Assembly (NCBI GenBank): GCA_023261605.1
Contig: JAHFOP010000009.1
Location: 1-28,223 of the forward strand
Source of the DNA: Candidatus Moraniibacteriota bacterium
GTDB taxonomy: Bacteria; Patescibacteriota; Minisyncoccia; Moranbacterales; UBA2206
Direction of reading: 5' to 3'
DNA length: 28,223 bases
Below are positions 15,211-23,083 of the stretch, in pieces. Under the pieces are notes generated by a model that was not told the DNA's origin, did not search any database, and was given only the letters and a program-made list of their open reading frames with translations. Every line of letters begins with the position of its first letter. Position 1 is the stretch's first letter. The position numbers and the translations under genes are program-made.

Positions 15211-16866
15211 ATGTCCGAAACACTTTATCGTAAATATCGTCCGAAAAATTTCGCCGAAGTCATTGGTCAAGCGCACATTGTGCGCACACTTTCCAATTCG
15301 GTGAAAAATGGTCGCATCGGCCAAGCCTATCTTTTCACCGGTCCGCGCGGCACCGGCAAGACTTCCATCGCGCGAATTTTGGCCAAAACTATCAACTGCG
15401 AAGCATTGCAAAATGGCCAACCATGCGAGAAATGTGCGTCTTGTAAAATTATTGATTCCAAAAAATCACTCGACATCATTGAAATCGACGCCGCGTCCCA
15501 TACTGGCGTGGACAACATCCGCGAACTCAGAGAAACTGTAGCCTTAGCTAATGCGTCTTTGAAATATAAAGTCTACATTATAGATGAAGTCCATATGCTG
15601 TCCACCGGTGCTTTCAACGCCCTTTTGAAAACACTGGAAGAACCACCCTCTCATGTCGTTTTCATTCTGGCTACCACCGAAATCCACAAAGTGCCGGAAA
15701 CTATTCTCAGCCGTTGCCAACGCTTCGATTTTGAACGTCTGCCGATTCAGAGCATCATCGCGAAGATGGAACTCATTGCCAAAGCAGAAAAAGTGACCAT
15801 TGAAAAAGAAGCTTTGGAAATGATCGCCATCAGTGCCGAAGGCGGGATGCGCGACGCAGAATCACTCCTCGGTCAAATCATTTCTTTGGAAGACAAAAAC
15901 ATCACTGTGGCGGAAGTTGAAGAACTGCTCGGCACGGCTGATAGCGGCCGGATTGCTGAAGTTGCCACCGCCCTCTTAAAAAAAGATTCCGCCGGAGCCA
16001 TTGCCAAGATCAACAAACTTTTTGAAGACGGCTTTGACCTGCAAGTTTTCAATAAATCCCTCATCAACTATCTGCGCCAATTGATGCTTCTCAAAATTGA
16101 CCCCAAACTGAAAAAATATTTTTCTTTTGAAGTGCCTGAGGAGCAAATTGAAGTTATGTTAGTCCTATCCGCTAACGCTGAATTAGCTGCCATGCTAGAT
16201 GCTATCAACTTTTTTCTCGACGCTCAAGGCAAAATTTCCGCCTCCGTCCTGCCGCAATTGCCACTCGAAATCGCTATTATCAAAGCCACACACACTTTTC
16301 CAGCTCCCCTAGTAGCAAAAAATATTCCATATAATTTATCAAGTGGAAAACCAAATGCAGTGAAGCATGAATCGCAAAGCATGAATAAAGAAACGAACAA
16401 CAAGCAAGATGAAAAAATTATACAAGATACAAAAAATATATCCGAAGCAGAAATATCTCAAGACCCAGAACTAGATCATCAACAAAATCAAACAGCTAAT
16501 ATCTCCTTGGATATGGGCGATGTGAAATCAAATTGGAAAAAACTACTCATCGACATCCGCCCTTTCAATCATTCTCTGTCGGTTCTCCTCTCCAATTGCC
16601 AACCCATCAAGTTGGTTGGCGCCGAAATCACCCTGGCCACACCGTATGATTTCTATCGTGAAAAATTGACCGAACATAAGAATAAATTGACAGTCGAGGA
16701 AGTTTTTAGTAAGATACTGAAAGCGCACATCCGAATTAGCATTGTCCAAGATAAGGCACTGATCATCAAAAAGCAGGATGCCGTGGCGGTCGCCGAAAAA
16801 CCCAGCGAGCAAGACTCCCTCCTCGACTCCGCTCTGCAGATTATGGGAGGAAAGGTTGTAGAATAA
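15211..16866 (+). CDS. dnaX: DNA polymerase III gamma/tau subunit
   Basis: ATPase motor of the clamp loader that places the β clamp on primed DNA. The 551 residues carry the standard N-terminus LYRKYRPKNFAEVIGQ, Walker A GPRGTGKTS (44-52), the zinc module with C63, C72, C75 and C78, Walker B/DEVH at 124-128, the SRC arginine-finger motif at 167-169, and sensor 2 near GGMRDAESLL. After the collar domain (to about 365) there is a low-complexity Asn/Gln/Lys linker (about 380-430) and a C-terminal domain (about 435-525) that should contact the polymerase. No -1 frameshift heptamer for a short gamma form was noted. ATG start without SD. Monocistronic, followed by tRNA-Gln. Confidence 0.97.
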   Translation: MSETLYRKYRPKNFAEVIGQAHIVRTLSNSVKNGRIGQAYLFTGPRGTGKTSIARILAKTINCEALQNGQPCEKCASCKIIDSKKSLDIIEIDAASHTGVDNIRELRETVALANASLKYKVYIIDEVHMLSTGAFNALLKTLEEPPSHVVFILATTEIHKVPETILSRCQRFDFERLPIQSIIAKMELIAKAEKVTIEKEALEMIAISAEGGMRDAESLLGQIISLEDKNITVAEVEELLGTADSGRIAEVATALLKKDSAGAIAKINKLFEDGFDLQVFNKSLINYLRQLMLLKIDPKLKKYFSFEVPEEQIEVMLVLSANAELAAMLDAINFFLDAQGKISASVLPQLPLEIAIIKATHTFPAPLVAKNIPYNLSSGKPNAVKHESQSMNKETNNKQDEKIIQDTKNISEAEISQDPELDHQQNQTANISLDMGDVKSNWKKLLIDIRPFNHSLSVLLSNCQPIKLVGAEITLATPYDFYREKLTEHKNKLTVEEVFSKILKAHIRISIVQDKALIIKKQDAVAVAEKPSEQDSLLDSALQIMGGKVVE

Positions 16867-16917
16867 CAGTGAATTTTTGTTTCATGCTAATATGTTAACA
16901 TGTTTCATGATTTTAGG

Positions 16918-16988
16918 TGGGGCGTAGCCAAGTGGTAAGGCAATGGACTTTGACTCCATCATGCGTAGGTCCGAATCCTACCGCCCCA
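16918..16988 (+). tRNA. trnQ: tRNA-Gln (anticodon UUG)
   Basis: 71-nt cloverleaf. Acceptor TGGGGCG (16918-16924) pairs perfectly with CGCCCCA (16982-16988). D arm contains AGCCAAGTGGTAAGGC. The anticodon arm is ATGGA-CTTTGAC-TCCAT with TTG at 16950-16952. The T arm is GTAGG-TCCGAATC-CTAC with the expected TTC-like loop variant. CCA is not encoded. The U1-A72 pair is typical for tRNA-Gln. It marks the start of an accessory stretch with orphan genes. Confidence 0.95.
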
Positions 16989-17057
16989 ACAACGACTTTT
17001 AAAGTTTTTAATGCAAAACTAACGAGCGAGAGCTCACAAAAAAACAGGAGGTGTACC

Positions 17058-17237
17058 TTGGCAGACAAAGTCTCAAAAAAATTTGAAGAAACATGCGAAG
17101 CTGTCTCACCAACAACCAATGCTTACTGTGGCAAGCCAGCTACGCATTACTATGCGAACTGCGCACTCTGTAAAGATTGCGCCCAAAAGTTCATAGATCG
17201 AGGCGCCAATCCAGCACCATTCCTGATTCCGCCTTAA
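17058..17237 (+). CDS. Small cysteine-rich (zinc-finger-like) protein
   Basis: 59-aa protein of unknown function. Cysteines at 13, 24, 35, 38 and 41, with His30, give a pattern CxxxxxxxxxxCGKPATHYY followed by CALCKDC, typical of a small zinc-binding treble-clef or ribbon fold. It starts with TTG at 17058-17060, chosen because a strong AGGAGG stands 6-7 nt upstream; the upstream frame runs into tRNA-Gln. No promoter is evident between the tRNA and this gene, so it may be co-transcribed with tRNA-Gln. Followed by an intrinsic terminator and a convergent gene that also encodes a Cys-rich protein. Confidence 0.8.
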   Translation: MADKVSKKFEETCEAVSPTTNAYCGKPATHYYANCALCKDCAQKFIDRGANPAPFLIPP

Positions 17238-17294
17238 TGAACAATCGTTTCACGGCTTAAATTTGAAAATTATCGACATCTACAAGTCCCCATT

Positions 17295-17329
17295 GTCGCT
17301 TGCGCATCTTATGCAAAGGCGACTTTTTT
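17295..17329 (+). terminator. Intrinsic terminator of the 59-aa gene
   Basis: Hairpin GTCGC-TTGCGCAT / ATGCAAAG-GCGAC followed by TTTTTT. Confidence 0.75.
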
Positions 17330-17334
17330 ATACA

Positions 17335-17377
17335 AAAAAATAAAAAGCAGGAGAAAATAAATTATATTTTTTCCTGC
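17335..17377 (-). terminator. Intrinsic terminator of the 125-aa gene
   Basis: Minus-strand GCAGGA / TCCTGC hairpin with an AT-rich extension in the loop, followed by TTTTTATTTTTTT; back-to-back with the preceding plus-strand terminator. Confidence 0.65.
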
Positions 17378-17410
17378 CTCTATGAATTTTTGATAGCGAA
17401 GCAAATCATG

Positions 17411-17788
17411 TCATCTTTTCCCGAATAAAGGATTTTCTTCTAAGAATTTTAGAATTTCTTCCTCACTGGGTGATTGAGTTTCCCATCCGCCATTGATGTG
17501 CTCCATGTCGCATACAGGACAGCGGGCAATGGAAAATGCAAAGGGACTACCATCGCCAAGCATTGTACATCCAGATCCAAACCACATTCCCTGGCTATGG
17601 TCATATCCACAGCTGGCGCAAGTAACTTGCCCAGCCTCTAAGTGAGCAAGAGTGCTTCTAAAGGTCAAGATTATACTTTTGTCTTGCTCCCCGTAATGAC
17701 CCATAATCCTCCTGGTAACAATTTTTTCATCTCCAAAAGCTGGAGCTACGAATTTTTCCACACTTGGCTTTTCAGTGTCTGTTGTCAT
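17411..17788 (-). CDS. Zinc-ribbon-like orphan protein
   Basis: Unrecognised 125-aa soluble protein. Two CxxC knuckles, C57-C60 (TCASCGYD) and C90-C93 (RCPVCDME), about 30 residues apart, plus C74 and His64/His97, suggest a zinc ribbon. The N-terminal half (about 20-50) looks like a β-sheet (KIVTRRIMGHYG, SIILTFRSTL) and the C-terminus is an acidic helix. ATG at 17786-17788 with an AGGAGA SD five nt upstream; own promoter and terminator. Convergent with another Cys-rich small protein. The function is unknown. Confidence 0.8.
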   Translation of the reverse strand: MTTDTEKPSVEKFVAPAFGDEKIVTRRIMGHYGEQDKSIILTFRSTLAHLEAGQVTCASCGYDHSQGMWFGSGCTMLGDGSPFAFSIARCPVCDMEHINGGWETQSPSEEEILKFLEENPLFGKR

Positions 17789-17839
17789 GACTTTCTCCTG
17801 TTGAAAAGGATGATTGTTGATAGGTACTAGTTTACAATT

Positions 17840-17868
17840 ACACTAGCAATTGAAAACTTTTAAGTCAA
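17840..17868 (-). promoter_or_regulatory. Promoter of the 125-aa gene
   Basis: Minus strand TTGACT (17863-17868), 17-nt spacer, TAGTGT (17840-17845) preceded by TGC, an extended -10. Confidence 0.65.
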
Positions 17869-17873
17869 GATTT

Positions 17874-17939
17874 TTATATTTTAATGCAAATGCGTTCCAA
17901 ATACGTTCCAACTTCGTCCCATTTGGTCAACTGACACTT
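17874..17939 (-). pseudogene. Coding-tail relic, copy A (WDEVGTYL), possibly integrase C-terminus
   Basis: Minus-strand open stretch of 21 codons ending in TAA, containing LTKWDEVGTYLERICIKI. A second copy with the same peptide core lies at 19769-19825. The two differ in the core only at third codon positions (ACG/ACT for Thr, TTG/TTA for Leu), which means they descend from a translated sequence. From memory, such WDEVGT tails occur at the ends of some tyrosine recombinases; this is not verified. A stop codon and a hairpin lie immediately upstream, so no more of the gene remains. The fragment sits in the stretch between the 125-aa and 114-aa genes. Confidence 0.5.
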
Positions 17940-17941
17940 TT

Positions 17942-17967
17942 AAACAGCTTATGTTAGCTGTTTTTTT
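17942..17967 (+). terminator. Hairpin with T-run
   Basis: AACAGCT-TATGTT-AGCTGTT followed by TTTTT on the plus strand. No plus-strand gene ends just upstream; it may insulate the promoter at 17978, or belong to the repeated relic unit, since copy B is also followed by such a hairpin. Confidence 0.6.
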
Positions 17968-17977
17968 GGTTGATGGA

Positions 17978-18006
17978 TTGACAAAATATAGAAAAGAGAG
18001 TATAAT
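17978..18006 (+). promoter_or_regulatory. Perfect consensus sigma70 promoter
   Basis: TTGACA (17978-17983), exactly 17 nt, TATAAT (18001-18006): a full match to the consensus, the strongest promoter in the window. It drives the 114-aa gene after a leader of about 110 nt. Confidence 0.92.
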
Positions 18007-18038
18007 AGAATATCGTATCTTAAAAATGCATTCGAAGT

Positions 18039-18107
18039 TAATTAACAGCCGTTTCCTGGCCAGCTCTAGCACTGTGCTGGAGGCAGCCAGAAATGTGTTG
18101 TTAATAC
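18039..18107 (+). promoter_or_regulatory. Structured 5' leader of the 114-aa gene
   Basis: Nested pairing in the leader: outer arm near ATTAAC / GTTAAT, middle stem TTTC(C)TGGC (18052-18060) with GCCAGAAA (18086-18093), inner stem CCAGC / GCTGG. It ends about 10 nt before the AGGAG SD. Could be a regulatory or mRNA-stabilising element; no known riboswitch is recognised. Confidence 0.45.
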
Positions 18108-18126
18108 TAGAAAAGGAGTACAAAAA

Positions 18127-18471
18127 ATGGAACAGGGCGGAATTAAATGGACCTTGCCTACGGCTGACGCACATATTTTGACGGCCAAAGGAAATCCTTA
18201 TGGCGATCCTCCGGACGTAGGTGCGTATCTCCGTTATGCTTTTAAAAAAAGAGGCCTACAAGAACTTCTACAGCGAGGAAGCGAAGCTGAACTGGAAAGT
18301 GTGCACGTTCTCTTCTGCGCCAAGATACGCGATAGATCATTGTCCAGAGTAAGCAGTGAAATGAGAAATCTATTTTCTTTCTCAGCGATGAAGATTGCCG
18401 AAAAACTCAGCGATCTCACTGGTCAAGAGTGGGTCGCACTTGAGCCGGAACCGGAAGAAGCTGTCGCCTAA
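18127..18471 (+). CDS. 114-aa orphan protein, strongly expressed unit
   Basis: Unrecognised soluble protein. Its first half contains AKGNPYGDPPDVGAYLRYAF, the second half is mainly helical (ELLQRGSEAELESVHVLFCAKIRDRSLSRV... AMKIAEKLSDL) and the last ten residues are acidic. No TM or signal. ATG at 18127 with an AGGAG SD seven-eight nt upstream. A perfect promoter, a structured leader and a very stable terminator frame it as one monocistronic unit, which implies high or tightly set expression. In the accessory region after tRNA-Gln; base composition is less AT-rich than that of the next two genes. Confidence 0.78.
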   Translation: MEQGGIKWTLPTADAHILTAKGNPYGDPPDVGAYLRYAFKKRGLQELLQRGSEAELESVHVLFCAKIRDRSLSRVSSEMRNLFSFSAMKIAEKLSDLTGQEWVALEPEPEEAVA

Positions 18472-18498
18472 AAACAGCTGGGCGCATAACCATGCAAT

Positions 18499-18553
18499 GC
18501 TCGGGTAAGTAGTGAAGTCAACAAGATTGACTTCACTACTCCCGAGCTTTTTT
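18499..18553 (+). terminator. Long, very stable intrinsic terminator
   Basis: Stem of about 21 pairs: GCTCGGG and AGTAGTGAAGTCAA pair with TTGACTTCACTACT and CCCGAGC around a 5-nt loop (two bulged bases), followed by TTTTTT. The remaining bases to 18747 show no gene or further clear signal. Confidence 0.92.
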
Positions 18554-18747
18554 ATTTACAAAAAAACGATCCGAAGACCGTTACTATGTTCATGGAATTT
18601 CAGACCATGCCCAATAAAGTTAGGTTTAGGTCAATTCAGTTGTTGATTCTATTTTGCCCTAATTGTAATAAAAAGGCAATCCTCTTGTTTTTTCTGGCAA
18701 TAGGTGTAATCTTAATCTAATCATAAGTTCTAATTTTTCTTAAATTT

Positions 18748-19755
18748 ATGTTCAATAATCCTGCTACAAAAGATATATTAGCTAGCCTATATGCCATTAA
18801 TATAGACCAGCTCAGGCGACCAGAATTAACAGGTGTTGGTTTCGATTTTCAAGATGTCGCTGACAAAATTAGTGACATTGCTAATGTCTACAAAAAGATT
18901 GATGATAGTCAAGAAAAAATTACTCTGACCACAGAGGAAGAAAATAATATACAAAGTAATATAAATGGCCTTATATCAAATGTAATAAATCCGGTAATAA
19001 GTTTTTCAGTTAAAGACAATTCCAACGCCTCTCAACAGTATCAGGATATTATTAATAATTTAAACAATCTTCACAATGCCTTTATTGCTTTGACTAGGCC
19101 ACTTACCACTGTAATAGATATATCAAATTTAACTCCAGGACAGCTAAAATCAGAAATTAATGCGTTTAGTGATTTCAGAAATAGTGCAGAAAAAATATTG
19201 AAAGAATTAAATGAAAAGAAGGAATCCGCAGAAACAATTATTAGAAAAGCATCTGGCATTGGTGCGACTAGTAGTTCTGGAGATATTTTCTCAACACAAG
19301 CGAAAGAACATCAGGATCTCGCTAAAAATTGGTTTAGGGCATCCATTGCTTCATTTGCCGTACTATTCCTTGCATTTATATTTATTTTTAACTCCTGGCC
19401 TCCATTTGAAAATTTTAATATTGCACAAATAAAAGATAATGTGACATTAATTCATGCTCTTGTTTTCAAATTATTAATTCTTTCGTCCATATATTTTATT
19501 CTTCACCAATGCGTTAAGAGCTATAAAATCAATAAGCACCTTTATGTCATAAACAAGCACAAGCACAATGCATTATCGGTTTATCCTCAAATATTAACTG
19601 CTGGAGAAGATCCAGAAACAAGATCCGCCATAGCTAGTCAGGCAGCTAAGTCTATTTTTGAACAAGTACCCACTGGGTATCTTGATTACGACGATGACCC
19701 AAGGCCAGTCAATCCCACTGCAATTGTAAATAAAATAATAGAAAGAAAGGCTTAA
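18748..19755 (+). CDS. Two-TM coiled-coil membrane protein (orphan)
   Basis: 335-aa protein without a recognised name. Residues about 30-190 are mostly helical with coiled-coil character (DKISDIANVYKKIDDSQEKI, NSAEKILKELNEKKESAE), then two membrane helices (about 200-220 and 236-256), then a cytoplasmic C-terminal part. That part starts with INKHLYVINKHKHNALSVYP and ends in a segment with ETRSAIASQAAKSIFEQVPTGYL. From memory, the pattern NKHxxNAL...R..I...A...IF....TGYL recurs in 2-TM proteins of mobile or defence regions; this is unverified. No SD at the ATG 18748. The gene is clearly AT-rich and lies between the two WDEVGTYL relics, which fits acquisition by transfer. Confidence 0.8.
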   Translation: MFNNPATKDILASLYAINIDQLRRPELTGVGFDFQDVADKISDIANVYKKIDDSQEKITLTTEEENNIQSNINGLISNVINPVISFSVKDNSNASQQYQDIINNLNNLHNAFIALTRPLTTVIDISNLTPGQLKSEINAFSDFRNSAEKILKELNEKKESAETIIRKASGIGATSSSGDIFSTQAKEHQDLAKNWFRASIASFAVLFLAFIFIFNSWPPFENFNIAQIKDNVTLIHALVFKLLILSSIYFILHQCVKSYKINKHLYVINKHKHNALSVYPQILTAGEDPETRSAIASQAAKSIFEQVPTGYLDYDDDPRPVNPTAIVNKIIERKA

Positions 19756-19768
19756 TATCTGTTGCATT

Positions 19769-19825
19769 TTAAAAACAATTTAAAGCTAAATAAGTTCCAA
19801 CTTCGTCCCAAGTTCCCAACTTTTT
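19769..19825 (-). pseudogene. Coding-tail relic, copy B (WDEVGTYL)
   Basis: Eighteen minus-strand codons, KKLGTWDEVGTYLALNCF, ending in TAA at 19769-19771. The DNA core (17 bp, 19794-19810) is identical to 17905-17921, and the flanking differences within the peptide core are synonymous. Immediately upstream is a stop codon and a hairpin, as in copy A. Together the two copies bracket about 1.9 kb with the 114-aa and 335-aa genes. Confidence 0.5.
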
Positions 19826-19827
19826 TT

Positions 19828-19859
19828 AAAAAACCAGTATTTTTTAGTGCTGGTTTTTG
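19828..19859. terminator. Hairpin terminator
   Basis: AACCAG / CTGGTT with an AT-rich loop, then TTTTTGTTTG on the plus strand and an A-run before it. It lies downstream of the 335-aa gene and directly ahead of the next promoter. Confidence 0.65.
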
Positions 19860-19860
19860 T

Positions 19861-19889
19861 TTGTGAAATATCCATTGTTTTAGTATAAT
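19861..19889 (+). promoter_or_regulatory. Promoter of the 155-aa gene
   Basis: TTGTGA (19861-19866), 17-nt spacer, perfect TATAAT (19884-19889); the ATG follows about 28 nt after the -10, giving a short leader without SD. Confidence 0.75.
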
Positions 19890-19916
19890 GGTTATATTCA
19901 ATTAACTCATATATCT

Positions 19917-20384
19917 ATGTCTGAAAAAAGATTTAACATTGAATCAAAAGCATTTGAAATAAAAAGGATTATTTATCCTGATTCGACGCCCATTTCTTCT
20001 GTAAAGCCAATTGAGGAGGGTGGCTTATTAGTAAGAAATGTTGATGATTTGAAAGAATTAGTAGAGGCGCCTCTTTTGGAAGCTTGCCAAGTTTTATTCA
20101 TTAAAGGAATTAAAACTGTATTTTCATCCGCTAATGAAAAAGATGTCGAAAGCGGATATGTTTATATTACAATTGATTATAATACATTAAGTGAAGAAAA
20201 TAAGAAAATCGCCCTAAATGCAGGCGAGCTAGAATCTGTCCATGGCTCAATACAAAGTCAAGGTGTATATATAAAAATCCCAATCACCGAAAACTCTACT
20301 GTTGGAGAGATCAAAGAAAAATCGTTAGGGATTGCTCGTTCATTTAGCGATCAAAGCAACAGAAAGTTCGACATTCAAAGTTAA
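19917..20384 (+). CDS. 155-aa orphan protein
   Basis: Unrecognised soluble α/β protein. The N-terminal half has mixed strands (FEIKRIIYPDST, GGLLVRNVDDLKELVEAPLL), the middle contains VYITIDYNTLSEENKKIAL, and the C-terminal part includes VYIKIPITENSTVGEIKEKS and a polar tail. No TM, signal or cysteine cluster (one Cys). AT-rich like the neighbouring 335-aa gene. It has its own promoter and no SD. It lies at the right end of the accessory stretch; the 163 bp that follow hold a short GTCAACTGACA match to 17926-17936 and a terminator. Confidence 0.75.
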   Translation: MSEKRFNIESKAFEIKRIIYPDSTPISSVKPIEEGGLLVRNVDDLKELVEAPLLEACQVLFIKGIKTVFSSANEKDVESGYVYITIDYNTLSEENKKIALNAGELESVHGSIQSQGVYIKIPITENSTVGEIKEKSLGIARSFSDQSNRKFDIQS

Positions 20385-20522
20385 ATCAGGTATATAAACG
20401 TAACTATTCGCTTTTATAAACGAGATTCTAACATTATCTAAAGTAGTCAACTGACAAAAAACGCACCGGCGATACAGCCACATAAATAGATTCCGCCATC
20501 ATCACACTCCCTTAGTAATCCT

Positions 20523-20549
20523 AAAAACATCCGCATCTCGGATGTTTTT
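20523..20549. terminator. Bidirectional terminator
   Basis: Perfect hairpin AAAAACATCCG-CATCT-CGGATGTTTTT, with T-runs in both directions. It touches the stop codon of the P-type ATPase on the minus strand and also closes the 155-aa gene on the plus strand. Confidence 0.85.
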
Positions 20550-22946
20550 ATGTAAGCAAGTAACGCGCAAACCATCTGGCAATGGTGATTTGCAAAAGAG
20601 AAAACAATGCTACAATGAAAAACATTTCACCAATTCCCTTGAAAGACCATTGGGTATCAGCGATGTTGAAAAAGGTAGCCAGTAAAGATAACTTTAAAAC
20701 AGCCAGTAGAATGAGCAATTCCACTATCGCCAGCATCCCCAGCTGTTGCTTTTGCGAAGTTATCAAGGAAAAACCAAATGCACGAGGAGAAACAGCGAGA
20801 AAAACAAAGCCAAAAATAATGAAGGCTAATAAAACCGGAATGTTAGAATCCAAATTGCCGCCCTGCATCACATTCAGGAAAAACACACTGGCCAGTCCCA
20901 ACGCTTGCACAATGGCCGAAACTGCGGCGAAAGGCAGAATATTTTTGAAAAATGGCTGGGCGCTGACCGATTGAGCATTGTCTGAAGAGATAATCACCCA
21001 ATACGTGATCAACATACCGGCCATGCCAATCGAAACATAGTTGATGAGTGCCATGTTGAGTGGCGTGAGTGGAAAGGCAAATCCAAAGGCACTGACAAAA
21101 GCGAAGAAGAAAAATCCAGCCAACGAGATATTGATGAAACTGCCGGAAAAAATTTCCAAATTGCGAATAACGCTGTCCGCCAGCTGCACGCCCCCAGGCA
21201 GCGCCATGAAACTGTTGTTCATCAGCACCACTGCCGCCAATTGCCTGGTCGCGGGAGCACCATCAAACATCGCAATGCCCAGATCGGCTTTTTTAATGGC
21301 CAAGGCATCATTAGCGCCGTCCCCCACCATAGCTGTGAAACCGTCCTTTTTTAAAGCCTCAATAATTTTTTCTTTTTGCTCCGGCACAATCCTGGCAAAA
21401 ATCGTGAACCCTTTGGCTTTTTCACCGAATTCTTCTTCGCTCCACCTCTCAATTTCTTGGCCTGTCACAATCTTATCCGCGCCGTTCACGCCAGCCGCGG
21501 TGGCTACGGCGCGCACTGTCTCTGGATTATCCCCAGAAATAATACGAATGCGCACCCCCCTATTTTGAAAAAAGTCAATCGTGTCTTGAATGCCTTCGCG
21601 CAGATTGTTATGGAAAACAAAAATAGCCACGACAGAAAACATGACCTCAGAAAGATTATCCGGTAAAGTTTTTTTGTCAGAAGAACGCATGACGCACAAA
21701 ACTCTTTTCCCTTCTTTCACGGGCGCGCTCGAAATATCCTGTATCCATTTTTTTTCATTTTCGTTTGCCATGTGTGACAAAAAAACATCCGGCGAACCGA
21801 CAAAGATATTTTTTTCCTCATTATTATTTCTAGCCCGAACTGCGCCATAGCGGCGCCACGAAGAAAAAGCGCGCGCCTCAATGATTTCACCGACATATTT
21901 GGCATCAGGCATATATTTTTCACTGCTGCCATCGTCTGACTTGAATCAGATGTGCCTTGTAAATAGGCCGCCACAACTTCCTTGGCCACTGCTTCTGTCA
22001 GACCGACGGGCACATGCATCGCTTCCACTGTTAGAAAATTTTCCGTTAGCGTTCCCGTCTTGTCCATACAAAGATTTTTGATATGCCCGAGTTTTTCCGT
22101 CGCGTTCACTTCCTGTAAAAGAACTTGACGCTGGAAAAGATGCGCCGCGCCATAAGCAAAAAGCAAAGTAGCCGCGAACACTAGGCCGGCTGGCACCAAG
22201 ACGCTCGAGATAGCTCCGATATTATTCACAATCAAAATATTGGACGCGTGCACAAAATATCCGCGCGCTACGATGAAAGTAATGACCAGTAAAAGCAAAT
22301 AGCCGGTATATTTCACAAGCTTGTTGATCGAACGCTGAATCGGACTGAGATTGACTGAATATTTTTTGATGCCTTCGGTCATCCGCGCAATGCGGCTTTC
22401 TTGAAAAACACCCTCCGCTTCCACAATACCCCAACCGGACGTGACCACACTACCCGCCAAAAGATGCTCACCCACAAGGCGTGGCAAAGAATCCGATTCT
22501 CCGGTAATGAGCCCTTCATTGATTTCAAAGCTGTGCGCAGAAATCAAAAGACTGTCAGATGGCACTTGGTCGCCAATTTTAAGTTTCAGTCGATCTCCCT
22601 TGGCAATTTCCTCGGTCAGCACCGCCACCTCCTCTCCTTTTGCATTCAAACGCAAAACCCGCGGAGCGGTCAAAAGTTGCAATTTTTCCAAAGCCAGCCA
22701 AGCATTGATATCTTGAAAAAGTCCGGCCAAAACATTGAACGCAGAAATGATTCCCAAAAAAATAGCGGCGCGATGGTCGCCAAAAACAAAAAGCATGGCC
22801 ACGACGGAAAAAATGACACCATTGGTCAACAGAAAAAGATTGCGCGACACTATGTAACCCAAATCACGCAATTTCAAACGAGAAATGCCGGTGATTCCCA
22901 ATTCAAAATTTTTCCTAAATTCAGTTTTATTCTCGACTTTATCCAT
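20548..22946 (-). pseudogene. P-type cation-transport ATPase, broken by a frameshift
   Basis: Ion pump that couples ATP hydrolysis to cation transport. The N-terminal frame (22946 down to about 21920) carries TM1-2, the actuator motif LITGES (146-151), the TM4 motif SVLVPAGL, and the phosphorylation site D295-KTGTLTEN. The C-terminal frame (from about 21915 to 20548) has a reduced nucleotide-binding domain with FSSWRRYGAV, ISGDNPETV, VGDGANDALAIKKADLGIAM and TM5-10. The two frames meet at a run of five A (21916-21920 on the minus strand); one extra A would join AAVK to KYMPDAKY. Each half separately is incomplete. VPAGL in TM4 and the overall pattern resemble the CtpE/Exp7 group, in which I recall calcium transporters. 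Pseudogene, sequencing error, or rare recoding remain possible. Confidence 0.88.
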
Positions 22947-22984
22947 ATGCTTTATGTTAACGCACCCTCGCCATAAAGTCCACC

Positions 22985-23013
22985 TTTACAAAAAATTAAA
23001 ACTGTGCTAATGT
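22985..23013 (+). promoter_or_regulatory. Promoter of the 105-aa gene
   Basis: TTTACA (22985-22990), 17-nt spacer, TAATGT (23008-23013) preceded by TGC (extended -10). Confidence 0.6.
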
Positions 23014-23083
23014 GCTGTTTAAAGTTCCTTTTATTGGCAACCGACCCAGGAATCAAATAAATTATTGCAAAGAGAGGTGTGTA

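Noticed and set aside
17951..18181. 76-aa plus-strand ORF
   Set aside because: Runs across the consensus promoter and structured leader and overlaps the real 114-aa gene, which has the SD.
20446..20456. 11-bp match GTCAACTGACA to 17926-17936 as a third repeat copy
   Set aside because: An 11-mer repeat is expected by chance in 28 kb, and no WDEVGTYL core accompanies it.
21041..21568. 175-aa plus-strand ORF
   Set aside because: Antisense shadow of the P-type ATPase; low-complexity composition mirrors TM codons.
22401..22976. 191-aa plus-strand ORF
   Set aside because: Antisense shadow of the ATPase N-terminal half; no motif or start signal.
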